From Dasypus novemcinctus (lineage: Eukaryota > Chordata > Mammalia > Cingulata > Dasypodidae): a stretch of 64,000 nucleotides of DNA. The stretch covers positions 38,126,365-38,190,364 of the forward strand of contig NC_080673.1 in assembly GCF_030445035.2 (NCBI RefSeq), given 5' to 3'. This document shows, in pieces, positions 23,947 through 33,430 of this stretch. A model generated the notes under the pieces. It was not told the DNA's origin and did not search any database. It saw only the letters and a program-made list of their open reading frames with translations. The number at the start of each line of letters is the position of its first letter. The first letter of the stretch is position 1. The position numbers were made by a program, and so were the translations under genes.

Positions 23947-24461
23947 TGTATGACAGAGAGAGGTTGGGTGATCGGGGTATTGAAGGCCAGGATACGAGGA
24001 CTCTCTGAGAAGGAAGATTTATTAACAGCTGGCCGGGCCAGGTGGACTTCTGTCTAAAACACCAAGCCCTGAATAGGATTTCTAGGTCCCTTTTATACAG
24101 AGGATGTAGGAGTGGGGGAGTCAAGCGGTGCTTTTATGCAAAAAGGACTTTCTTTGTTAGTTTTTTAGAGTTTTAAGTGTTTGTTTGAGTACCAGGTAGG
24201 TTTGAATTAACATTATCGCTCACATTCTGGGCAAGCTTGAATTAACATATTGCCCACATTCCAGGTAAGCTTGAATTAACATATCGCCCACACTTTGTCT
24301 AGATGTAAGTTCAAATACACATTCAGTCTGCATCTTCCCTGAATATCCAAAGCCTATAGAGCCTGTATCACTTAACTGGCTTTCCAGGAACTAGGCATAC
24401 TTAGATATAGAATTAGATAAGTTTGAATTTATGTACAGGTCATATTAACATAATCATTACA
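23947..24461 (-). mobile_element. Solo LTR, family shared with 30394-30784, antisense
   Basis: The block starts TGTATGACAGAGAG and ends near ATTACA. On the minus strand AATAAA lies at 24023-24018. It aligns through most of its length with the block at 30394-30784 ('tattgaaggccagga', 'gacttctgtc', 'aatacacattcagtct'). Three direct repeats of a 34-35 bp unit occupy 24200-24302. The 70-codon minus frame at 23912-24124 is not a gene. LTR identity is inferred from the repeated structure and the polyadenylation motif; no target duplication could be fixed. Confidence 0.7.
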
Positions 24462-24889
24462 ATTCCCAGGAATTAAATAAAAGGTTCTAATCTTTTCTTC
24501 AATAGCTTTACTTTCCATTCTTAAAAGAGTCATTCTAGTACTATTCAAATAAAATAACCTTGGATTATACAATGTGAAAACTCAAAGTAGTTTCAAACAT
24601 CCCCAAGCAAAAGCACTCTCAAGAAGACAGATACATTTAATGATCTCCTTTTCTAAAGATATTTTCTTATTGGAAAAGAGATTTTCTCTTCATTACTAAG
24701 TACTTGCTTACAAATTGATAGGGAAAATTGATGAGAAAGTGAAAGAAACTTATCCCTTATCCTTCAAGGAGCTGATGGTGTCAGAAGGTAGATACAACCA
24801 CTTTAATGAAGGCAGACATGCCTGCCAAAAAGCAGAAACTGCTTGAAGAGTAAAAAGGAGAAAGCAAGTGCTTCTGGCTGGGAGAATTA
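24462..24889. other. No gene seen
   Basis: AT-rich sequence between the LTR and an L2 fragment. Confidence 0.35.
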
Positions 24890-25106
24890 AGCCTCATCTG
24901 TTCCTATTTTCCCACTTGCAATATTTTTCTCTTCTAGGCCTGTCCTGCTCCCTTACCCTGGAATGCCCTTTCTCTTGTGCCCTCCTGCTCCCTGGACCAC
25001 CTCCCTACCTCTGTCTCAGCAAATTGATTCTGATTTGTTCTTGGAGATTCAGTTTAGATGCTGCCATTCCACTCCCACCTATTTGAAGCCCTTACCCATA
25101 GAGAGG
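24890..25106 (+). mobile_element. L2 LINE fragment, 5' of a nested insertion
   Basis: It contains 'ctggaatgccctttctcttg', 'gattcagtttagatgc' and 'agcccttaccc', typical of the L2 3' region in plus orientation. The L2 resumes at 27520, after the MaLR-like element. Confidence 0.7.
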
Positions 25107-25647
25107 TGTAGCAGTTTTATATAGTTATGAATTCCAAAAATCGATATTGGATTATGTTTGTCAACTGATCTGTACCTGGGCATGATTAAGTTATGATTAG
25201 GGCTTTGATTGGGCCACATCAGTGAGGTGTTGAGTCCCTGCCTCTTGGTGAGTGGAGCCTCACAGGTAAAAGACATGGCAAAGGGCAAAGTTAGAGTTTT
25301 TTTTTGCTGTTGGAGTTTTGATGCTGGACCACAGGAAGTAAGCACACAGAGGAGTTTGGTTGTGAGGAAAGAGAAGGAAGCCCTGGGAAGAGAGCAATTC
25401 TGAGCCCAAAGAGAAGCAAACCCTGAGAAGGGGAACCCTGAGCCCAGAGAGAAGCAAACCCAGGAAGCCTGAACCCTGAACCCTGGCAGCCATCTTGCTC
25501 CAACATGTGTCAATAGACTTTGGTGAGGGAAGTGACTTATGCTTTATAGCCTGGTAACTGTAAGCTCCTACCCCAAATAAATGCCCTTTATAAAAGCCAG
25601 AAGATTTCTGGTATTTTGCATCAGCACCTCTTTGGCTGACTAATACA
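25107..25647 (+). mobile_element. 5' LTR of a MaLR-like element
   Basis: A 541-bp LTR begins TGTAGCAGTT and ends CTGACTAATACA. Near its end it has 'ccccaaataaatgcccttta' (AATAAA) and the MaLR-style terminus. The matching LTR at 27188-27519 lies in the same orientation. Several overlapping minus-strand frames at 25079-25691 come from the purine-rich tract on the plus strand and are not genes. Confidence 0.85.
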
Positions 25648-27187
25648 GAAGTTGGTACTGAGGAGTGGGAAAGTGCTTTTGCAATTATCAAAATGCTGGA
25701 AAGGTTTTATACAAGGGTAAGGGGTGTTTTTTTGGAAGAATTGTAAAATGCTTGATGGAAGAGGCCTATATCACTTTGAACTTTGAAGAGATTGTTGATA
25801 GCAATATGGATGCTAAAGTGACTTTTTATGATGCCTTAGAAGTAAATGTGGAACTATTATTAGAATCTGTAGGAAAGGCGATCCATGTTTTGAAGTCACA
25901 GAGAACTTAGCGACATTAACTCCTGGTGTTTTGTGGAAGACAGAATTTGAAAATGGTAAGCCTGGGCATTTAGCTGAAGAACTTTCCAAAGTAAACTCAG
26001 AGAATGCGTCTTGGCTTCTCCTTGCAGCTTATAGAAAAGTGCTAGACAAGCTGAGAACTGAATTGTTGGGCACAAAGAATATAGAAACTTCCAGAAATTC
26101 CAAGCCTCTGGAACTCAAGCTCCCAAATGATAGTGTCCCATTTGAGGACTTACCTAAACTTGGAACTTGTAAATCAGGATTGAAGATGCAGTTATCTTGG
26201 AAAGACTTGTGGAAAGTCTTACTGTCTGATGGCTTGGTCCCAAGCTTCTTGCATGCTAAACCAACAAAGTTTTTGAGAGAGCTGTATGAACAAAACCACT
26301 GTCAGCTTGGACTAAAAGGAACATGGAAAGGAGAGATTGAAGGAGAAAGAGCTTTAAGAGGAAATCCATGGAAGCTGAGATCTGGAATTAAGACATTGCC
26401 TTGGACCAAGCAAGAAACCCCATGCAGGTGTACAGAGAGGGTGAGTTTGCCCTAGCAGTTGAGGAGGGTGGATGTTCCCACCCAATGTTCAGGGAGAGTT
26501 TTGCCACCCCAGGGTACAGAGAAGGGGTACCACATTCCTCCAGGATTAGGGTGGTTAAGGTCAGCACCCCACAGTTCTGAGAGGGATGTGCCTGTCCCCC
26601 ATGGATTAGGGAAGACCAGTGGTCTACTCATTACTCTGAGAGAGTTGAACCTGTATGCCAAAGGTTAGGGAGGATGTTGCCTTCACCTCACTGTACTAGG
26701 GGTTTGAGTCTCTAACCCAAAGATTGGATAAGGTGTGGCAATCACCCCAATGCTGTTGGAGGGTGAGATTTAGACCTTGGTAGACACCCAGATGCTTGAT
26801 GAGGGTGGAACCAAGTAAATGGCTGTTAGGCAAGCCTGTGGAAAGGATGGGTTCTCATAAGGCACCAAAGGAGAAGAAACCATCATCTTAAGAATGACTC
26901 TCGGACTTTGAAATGGAATGGAGGATGCCTTATAGGTTTACTGAACTTTTGGGACCCGTACCCCATGTTTCCCTCCCAAATTCTCCTTATTGTAATGTTA
27001 TCCTTTGCCTCTCCATTTGTGTATTGGAAACAGAAAAATTGTTTTGTAAGTTTCAGAGGTCTATAGCAGATGGGATTTTGCCCCAAGACAAACTGTATTT
27101 CTTTAAATTGATTGTGATACCATTTAGTACTTGCATTTTAAGGGTTTTTAAATACTGTAATGTCTTTTAGGCATTCAGAGGGTGGAG
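25648..27187 (+). mobile_element. Internal region of the MaLR-like element, decayed, with tandem array
   Basis: It begins directly after the LTR with 'agttggtactgaggagtggg', the usual start of MaLR internal regions. Two short open frames (25665-25910 and 25931-26455) lie here. I recognise no polymerase or envelope similarity, and the region is too short for a full provirus, as is usual for MaLR elements. From 26437 to about 26800 it changes into degenerate tandem units of about 29-30 bp. It ends with 'ttttaggcattcagagggtgg' before the second LTR. Confidence 0.75.
26437..26800 (+). repeat. Degenerate tandem array, about 12 units of 27-32 bp
   Basis: Successive units open with G-rich 'gagggtg' or 'ggagg' and close with 'attag', 'ctga' or 'gttgag'. 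Unit lengths counted by eye are 27, 29, 28, 29, 31, 29, 30, 29, 31, 29 and 32. Alternating endings hint at a roughly 60-bp higher-order unit. Paired frames here on both strands (26452-26668) are by-products. Confidence 0.65.
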
Positions 27188-27519
27188 TGTAGCAGTTTGA
27201 TATAATTATGAATTCCAAAAATAGATGTATTATTTTGTAAATTGGTCTGTACCTGGGCATGATTAAATTATGATCAAGGCTGTCATTGGGCCACGTCAGC
27301 AGGGTGTTGAGTCCCTGCCCCTTAGTGGGTGGGGACTCCCAGATAAAAGACATGGCAAGTACAGAGTTGGAGATTTTTTTGCTGTTGATGTTTTGATGGT
27401 AGAGTCTTGAGCTGGAGCACTAAGAAGTAGGCACACAGAGGAGCTTGGTTATGAGGAAGGAGAAGCAAGCCCCGGGAAGAGAGGAGCCATGAGCCCAGAG
27501 AGAAGGAAGCCCTGATACA
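27188..27519 (+). mobile_element. 3' LTR of the MaLR-like element, internally deleted
   Basis: It starts TGTAGCAGTTTGATATAA and follows the 5' LTR closely until 'gaagccctga', then jumps to the terminal TACA. About 210 bp present in the left LTR, including its AATAAA, are absent. Flanking bases AGAGG (before 25107) and GAAGG (after 27519) may be a decayed target duplication. Confidence 0.8.
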
Positions 27520-27715
27520 GAAGGAGGTTTGGTGCTTCTCCTCTGTATCTCCTAGTACCAGAGTGGCCTCACCATCCCTGATGAAATTGACTCTTCATTG
27601 TCTGTCTCCCTCCCTAGGGTTTGTACACTGCTGTTTCCCCAGTCTCTTCACAGTGTCTGGCTCACATTAGACACTTAATAAATATTTCCTGGTTGTTGAA
27701 TGAATGCCAAAAAAT
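27520..27715 (+). mobile_element. L2 LINE fragment, 3' end
   Basis: It ends with the characteristic 'cacattagacacttaataaatatttcc...ttgaatgaatg' L2 3' terminus, and continues the L2 piece at 24890-25106. Confidence 0.75.
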
Positions 27716-27771
27716 AGCCCAAGATGGCTGAAGTGTAGGGTATATGGTAAAAGTAAAAAAACCAGGAAAAT

Positions 27772-28140
27772 GGGAAACGGACTTTGGCCCGTGGTTAGGG
27801 CGTCCGTCTACCATATGGGAGGTCCGCGGTTCAAGCCGTGGGCCTCCTTGACCCGTGTGGAGCTGGCCATGAGCAGTGCTGATGCGCGCAAGGAGTGCCG
27901 TGCCACGCAAGGGTGTCCCCCGCGTGGGGGAGCCCCACGCGCAAGGAGTGCGCCCGTGAGGAAAGCCGCCCAGCGTGAAAAGAAAGAGCAGCCTGCCCAG
28001 GAATGGCGCCGCCCACACTTCCCGTGCCGCTGACGACAACAGAAGCGGACAAAGAAACAAGACGCAGCAAATAGACACCGAGAACAGACAACCAGGGGAG
28101 GGGGGGAAATTAAATAAATAAATAAATCTTTAAAAAAAAA
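27772..28140 (+). mobile_element. DAS-III-type SINE with target duplication
   Basis: A tRNA-like head ('gtggttagggcgtccgtcta', B-box 'ggttcaagcc') leads into the CpG-rich DAS-III body ('gaatggcgccgcc', 'gccgctgacgacaacagaag') and the tail 'aataaataaataaatcttta'. ACCAGGAAA repeats directly before (27761-27769) and after (28143-28151). High CpG retention suggests recent insertion. Open frames on both strands in it are spurious. Confidence 0.93.
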
Positions 28141-28189
28141 AAACCAGGAAAGATAGATTGGAGAAGATTACAGAGGGCATGAATGCTAT

Positions 28190-28575
28190 GTTTGGTAATC
28201 ATCAGGGCTGTTTGCCAAATATTTCTGCTTCTACCCCCTTTTGGGCACATGTGATTGCACTTTCTGGTTACCTTATGATGGAATGGGATCATATGACAAG
28301 CTTTGGCCACTAAGTTTTGAGTAGAAGTGACGTGTGTCATTTCCTGGTCAAAGCATTTAATTGTCAGTACAAGGTACTCCAGAGCTCTCTTTTCCCTCTG
28401 GCAAGACTCCATCTGACTGCATCCTTGAGCCGCTAGAAATGAGCAGAGTCTTCCTGTTGACTTGTGAGGGACATGTAACAGGAGCAAGAAATAAACCTTT
28501 GTTGTTCTAATCCACGGACATTTGTAAATTGCTTGCTCATGTGGCATAGCCTAATTTATCCTCACTCTTGCACTC
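28190..28575 (+). mobile_element. Old class III (ERVL-type) LTR
   Basis: 'agaagtgacgtgtgtcattt', 'gagcaagaaataaacctttg' (AATAAA-type signal), 'ttgttctaatccac' and 'atgtggcatagcctaattta' follow the order of old ERVL/MaLR LTRs in the plus direction. Ends are approximate. Confidence 0.6.
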
Positions 28576-29083
28576 TTATACACTTGGAAGTTCATTAGAT
28601 AAGTCATTGGGAACCATTAAGAATTTCTCTTTTTTTTGTAAACAAGGGATTAATAATCAGAGCTGGATTTTGGGAAGACTAGTTTCAACATCCTTTTTAA
28701 TGATAGATTTGGGAGAAAGAGGAGCTGAAGTCAGGAAGAGCAGTTATGATTTATTTCTCAAACTCATTTCCCCTGGAACTGTCTTTCAGGAGTTGTTAAC
28801 TGATGTGCAATCAGAAAATGCCCACATGATAAAATAAATTTGGAAAACACTATATATAATACGGCCTTTTCAGAATGTTTACAGTACAATTTTGTCAATT
28901 AAATGTTTTAGATTTTATTTGGTTGAATTTAGGAAACAGCAGCAGACCACGCAGGTGGATTTGTATGTCAGACACTGGCAGTCTGGGCTGAGGTAGAAAG
29001 AGGAGTTAAGTCTAGCCATGTTTGTGGATTTTGCAGTCACTCACTCCGCTGTGGTGAAGGCTAAGGACAATCAGGGGAGGGTG
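28576..29083. other. No gene seen
   Basis: AT-rich DNA with a frame of 89 codons at 28568-28837 that I do not recognise. Confidence 0.35.
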
Positions 29084-29515
29084 GCTGTGGTAGATTGAAT
29101 CACATACCCCAACAAACACATATTCTTAATTTTAATCCATGTTCCTGCGGGGGTGAATCCGTTATAAAAAGGACCTTTAGAAGATGTTATTTTTGGTTAA
29201 GGTGTAGCCAACTAAAGCAAGGTGGGCCTTAATGTGGATTACTAGGGGCCTTAGAAAGAGAACCCAGAAGTCACAGTCACCAGAAAGGAAAGGACCGGCC
29301 ATATGGCAGGAGGCTGAGATATATGCCAAGGAACCTGAAGAATTGCTGGCAGCCAGCCAGCACCAGAACATTACCGACCCCAGGGGAAAGCACCGTCCTG
29401 CCAATGCCTTGATTTGGACTTCTGGTCTCTGAGACTGTGAGCCAATAAATTCCTGTTGTTAAGTCAAACCCATTGTGTGGTACTTGTGATATCGGCTCAA
29501 GCAAAGGAAGATCAA
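29084..29515 (+). mobile_element. MaLR-type solo LTR
   Basis: It starts TGTGGTAGATTGAATCACATACCCC and shows 'cgttataaaaaggacct' (TATA-like), 'gtgagccaataaattcctgt' and 'tgttaagtcaaacccattgt', the standard MaLR LTR order. The overlapping frames on both strands are not genes. Confidence 0.8.
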
Positions 29516-30189
29516 TCAATACTCTATCCAATGTGCGAAAAGCCAATGAGGAAAAGGAGTTAGAGATTGAAAAATCAGAATCCTGGACATACCCAGAGAG
29601 TGAAAAAACGATTAGGCAAGCAGAATCAAAGGGTGGAAACCAGGTTACAAAGGACTTCGGAGCCAGCGAATGGTGAGGAAATAAGAGGCAATGATTGCAT
29701 AAAACAGTTTATAGATGCTGTTAATATGAAATGGAATGTTAGTATGAGGCAGAATAGCAGGTTGGGGAGTTGTTTGTTTTACTTTAGTTTGATATTTAAG
29801 ATAGGAAGATTCAAGCACTTTTCTAAAGAGAAAGAAGGGACTGGCAAGGCATTAAAGATGCAAGAGATGGAGTCGTTGGCAACGGGCGGGTTCAAGGATC
29901 AAAGCTTGGCGAGGAACTCTTTATCTTTGAAAGGGCTGAAGAGGTTTCTTTCTCTGAGGGAAGAAGAAGGAGGACATGATGGGCACAAGTAGAGAAGAGT
30001 AATAAGGGGAAGAGGATGGAAATTTAACTAAGTTCTTTTTGGGTGATATGAAGAGTATGAGTTAAATAAGAAACCAAAATTACCTGACATGTCAGCAATG
30101 AGTGGATTTGAGATGAGCAGAAAAAGCCTGGCACAGGTACTATTGGGAGTCATTAGAGATTAGCATAAGTATTACCCATCATGGAAGCA
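29516..30189. other. No gene seen
   Basis: A frame of 141 codons at 29567-29992 is lysine- and glutamate-rich but matches no domain I know. The sequence may be old repeat DNA. Confidence 0.35.
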
Positions 30190-30365
30190 CTACTGGAATT
30201 CTGGACAGAGTCATTCTTGGTTGTGCAGGACTGCCCTGTGCAGTGCAGGACATTTAGCATTGCTGGGCTCTGCCCACTTAAAATCACTATTGCTCCCATC
30301 TTTGGAATAACGTAAAATTACTCCCAACACCTTCCAAATGCCCTGAGCTGAGACTCTCTTAGCTC
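30190..30365 (+). mobile_element. MER20-like hAT DNA transposon remnant
   Basis: 'ccctgtgcagtgcaggacat', 'ttagcattgctgggctctgc', 'ccaacaccttccaaatgccc' follow the MER20 pattern. It is diverged with no coding capacity. Confidence 0.6.
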
Positions 30366-30393
30366 ATGCTATACGTCCTGATACGACCTATGT

Positions 30394-30784
30394 TGTGGAA
30401 GCAGAGAGATTCAGTGATCGCGTATTGAAGGCCAGGACTCAGGAACATTCTTGAGAAGGAAAAACTTATTAACGACCGGCAGGGTCTGGGGACTTCTGTC
30501 CAAAAAGCCAAGGAGTGTGGGATCTAGGTTATTTTTATGTAAGAGACATTCGTGGGTGGCGGCCAGGAGAGGTTTAGTCATTTGTTTGAATACCAGCTAA
30601 GCTTGAATTAGCATATTGCCCACCCTCCAGGTAAGCCTGAATTAACACATTGCCCACATTCCATCTGGATATAACTTTGAATACACATTCAGTCTACATC
30701 CTATCTGATTATTTAAAGCATATAGGGCCTACATTATACAGAATTAGATAATTTTGAATTCATGCATAGGCTATATTACCTACA
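30394..30784 (-). mobile_element. Solo LTR, second copy of the 23947-24461 family
   Basis: It aligns with the LTR at 23.9 kb over 'tattgaaggccaggac', 'ggggacttctgtcc', 'aatacacattcagtctacat', 'tagataattttgaatt'. The polyadenylation hexamer equivalent is mutated ('cttattaac'). It has two copies of the 34-bp unit (30601-30668) instead of three, and is 391 bp long against 515. Confidence 0.7.
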
Positions 30785-30789
30785 GCAGA

Positions 30790-32110
30790 ATCAAATTGCA
30801 TCTTCCCCAGGAACACTTAGGAACCTAGGATCAGAGTACAGTAGTTTTTAAAACTTTGGTAAGGAGACAGTAAAAGAGTTTTTCCTAGACTTCCCCCCCC
30901 CATTGACTGAGAATAATTATATCTGTTCTGAAGCTTCCTCCATAGATCTGTTACCAGTATGAGCAATTCCTAAGAACACATAGCCTTTTAGAGCCAAATA
31001 CAGTTGCACAGGAGTTTAAGTATTGCTGATTTAGTGGCACTTTTATAGGTAATGTATGTCTAAACCCTGATCCAAATCCTGGTTTGTAACCCTGGCCCTT
31101 TGCCCAGGATGTGGAGGCATGGTTGGGCCAGAGTAAAAGTACATGAGGGAGGTTAAAAGGAAATTAGAGGGCTTAACTTTTAAGAGATCCCCAGCTCAGT
31201 TCTCAGGACAGAGCACTGCTGTCCAATACAAACATGGACCAAGTCTTGGCAATTTGAAAATACAGCCACTGACCTGGCCCAACAGACACAGACCTAGATA
31301 TGTTGACATAGTGCAGGTCTGTCTATGAAAGACTTATAACTGCCCAGACAGAGACATGATCTAAGATAAATATCAAAATAATTCACCAGGACTGATACTT
31401 GGTATTACCTTAGAGCTAGGCTGCATATTTTGTTTATCTGTCCCTGCCCAAATTTGCTTAAGAGAGTCTCAGGTTGCCTTTCCAACTAATCAGGCTTACC
31501 TGAACCTGTCCTGTCTCTATATGGCTGACCTGCCAAAAATTTCACCCTATTGGGGCCCTAATGTACTGGGTCATGACCCTCAAATAAGCTTTGACCGTGA
31601 TTGTCCAGTCACGGTCCTAGCTCATTTCAAGCACTCCCCCCACTTATGGAAATCTGTCAGGTCTTGGTCTCTGATTAAAACTCTTGCCTAAACCTTTTAA
31701 ATGCAATGAATGCTCTGTCTTCTAACTCTTGTTAGTCAAAGTATTGTAGCCTTTTCCCACCCCCATAGCTACTGCTCTGGTATTCCCAACAGTCTCAACT
31801 AGGCCAAGGCATCCACCCCTTAAGATCCACCTCTAGGATGAAGGTGGGGCTTTCGGTGGCTTTGTTTGGGGGAGAACGAGTATGAAGAATAATGTATAGC
31901 CTCACTGCTGCTTTTAGCCAGGCAGAAAATACTAATGAGCTAAAATAAAGCTTGTAATGTTAATATTTAAATAAGGCCATATTGCATATCAGAGACTGCA
32001 GCAAGGTTATTTATGTAGAAGTAGTAACATCTAAACTGCTTTTAGATTTGCATGTTCTGAATGTGGATTTTGGACTGTAAATAAATTTATGTAATTATTG
32101 ATTCGATTCC
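30790..32110. other. No gene seen; one perfect short hairpin
   Basis: No gene or named repeat. GACCGTGA (31593-31600) and TCACGGTC (31609-31616) form a perfect 8-bp stem with an 8-base loop; significance unknown. Confidence 0.35.
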
Positions 32111-32112
32111 TC

Positions 32113-32600
32113 TGTGGTTTTAGATTCCTGGCTGCTAAAGCAAATATCATGCAATTGGTTGGCTTAAATAACAGGAATTTATTGGCTCATACTTTTGTGG
32201 CAAGGAGAAGTCCAAAATCATGGTGTCATCAAGGTGATGCTTTCTCCCAGGAGATTGTAGTGTTCTGATCCTGGCTGCTGGGGATCCTTCGTCCGTGGTC
32301 CTTGGCTTTTCTGTCACATGATGATGTCTACAGCGGTAGCTCCTGGCTTTTCCCTTCTCTTATGGCTTCCATTGACTTTCAGCTTCTGGCTGCTCCCTGT
32401 GGTTTCTCTCTTTCTGCCTGAATTTCCTTCTGCTCTTTCAGGATGCCAGTTAGAGGAACAAGACCCATCCTCATTGATTTGGGTCATGCCTTAACTGAAG
32501 TAACCTCATCAAAAGGTCTTATTTATAATGGGTTCACATTCACAGGAACGGATTAAAACGACGAGCATATGTTCTGGCGTACACCACGCCATGCCACTAT
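32113..32600 (-). mobile_element. MaLR-type LTR, antisense
   Basis: It starts TGTGGTTTTAGATTCCTGGC and continues 'ggttggcttaaataacagg', 'aatttattggctcatac', 'aactgaagtaacctcatcaa'. The same family recurs at 57722-58133 and in part at 58208. On the minus strand the AATAAA lies near 32184. Confidence 0.75.
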
Positions 32601-32614
32601 ATTTTGATATTAGA

Positions 32615-32790
32615 TTAAACTGTTAAAGTAGATGAACTTCTAAAATCAGTCATGAGAAGATGAACAGAAGCAAAATGATGATGAAATAGTAAACTGATAA
32701 GAAAAATTGTGCCATTTATTTTTCAACCATCACATTAATAATCATTTTTAAAGAAAACATTGTATAATTATGTGAAACAACACATACGTA
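32615..32790 (+). repeat. Direct duplication, copy 1
   Basis: It shares 'gaaatagtaaactgat', 'taatcatttttaa' and 'agaaaaca' in the same order and spacing with 33261-33430. Offset 646 bp, about 170 bp long, diverged. Confidence 0.6.
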
Positions 32791-33260
32791 ATTTAATTTT
32801 AAAAAATAAATAATATCATGCCTATTGAATATATTTCTTATACTCTGTAAAAAATATTTTTAATTTAAAGAAAATTAGACTATTTACTTCCTATTTACAG
32901 TGAACAACCAAGAGACTTGTATTTAACTGATAAAATTTCCTTGACATATGATACAATTATATTAAGATTTCTGACCCTGAGGCAACATGTACAGGAGCAA
33001 TATGCTGTTATGGCCAACATCTCTACAATGACTCCGATAATATAAACTTAGTTTTTCTATATTCGTATTTCTTTAAAATATATTGCACTTCATATTTTAA
33101 TCATATAATAAGTGTCTGTCTATCAGTATTTCCATTAAAATTTTTCTCTAGCCGTGCCCCACAGCTTTCCCATGTTCCAGATTTAACATTTGATCCACCC
33201 AGTTTAGCACATAACCAGAGTGTCTTACATTGACCTCTTATTTAATTCATTTCCCTGGTC

Positions 33261-33430
33261 TTAAACTATTATGATAAATGAAATTTTAAAAGTCAACTAT
33301 TAGAAAATAATTTAAGTGATACTGAAATAGTAAACTGATTAGAAGAAAAATTGTTTAGTTTACTTTTCATTGAAAATGTTAATCATTTTTAAAAAGAAAA
33401 CATAATCATGTCAAACAACAAGATATAGAT
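33261..33430 (+). repeat. Direct duplication, copy 2
   Basis: Counterpart of 32615-32790. The two copies are separated by about 470 bp of AT-rich DNA. Confidence 0.6.

Noticed and set aside
24200..24302. CRISPR-like array of 34-bp repeats
   Set aside because: The repeats are directly adjacent with no spacers and lie in an LTR of a mammalian genome.
25079..25691. Overlapping minus-strand frames of 71-144 codons
   Set aside because: They lie entirely within the MaLR-like 5' LTR and its junction; the repeated 'cagagagaagcaaaccc' tract on the plus strand produces them.
27662..28091. Frames of 86-138 codons on both strands with cysteine- and leucine-rich products
   Set aside because: They are translations of a DAS-III SINE. 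Near-identical products occur at 35136-35599, 41938-42524 and 42858-43334.
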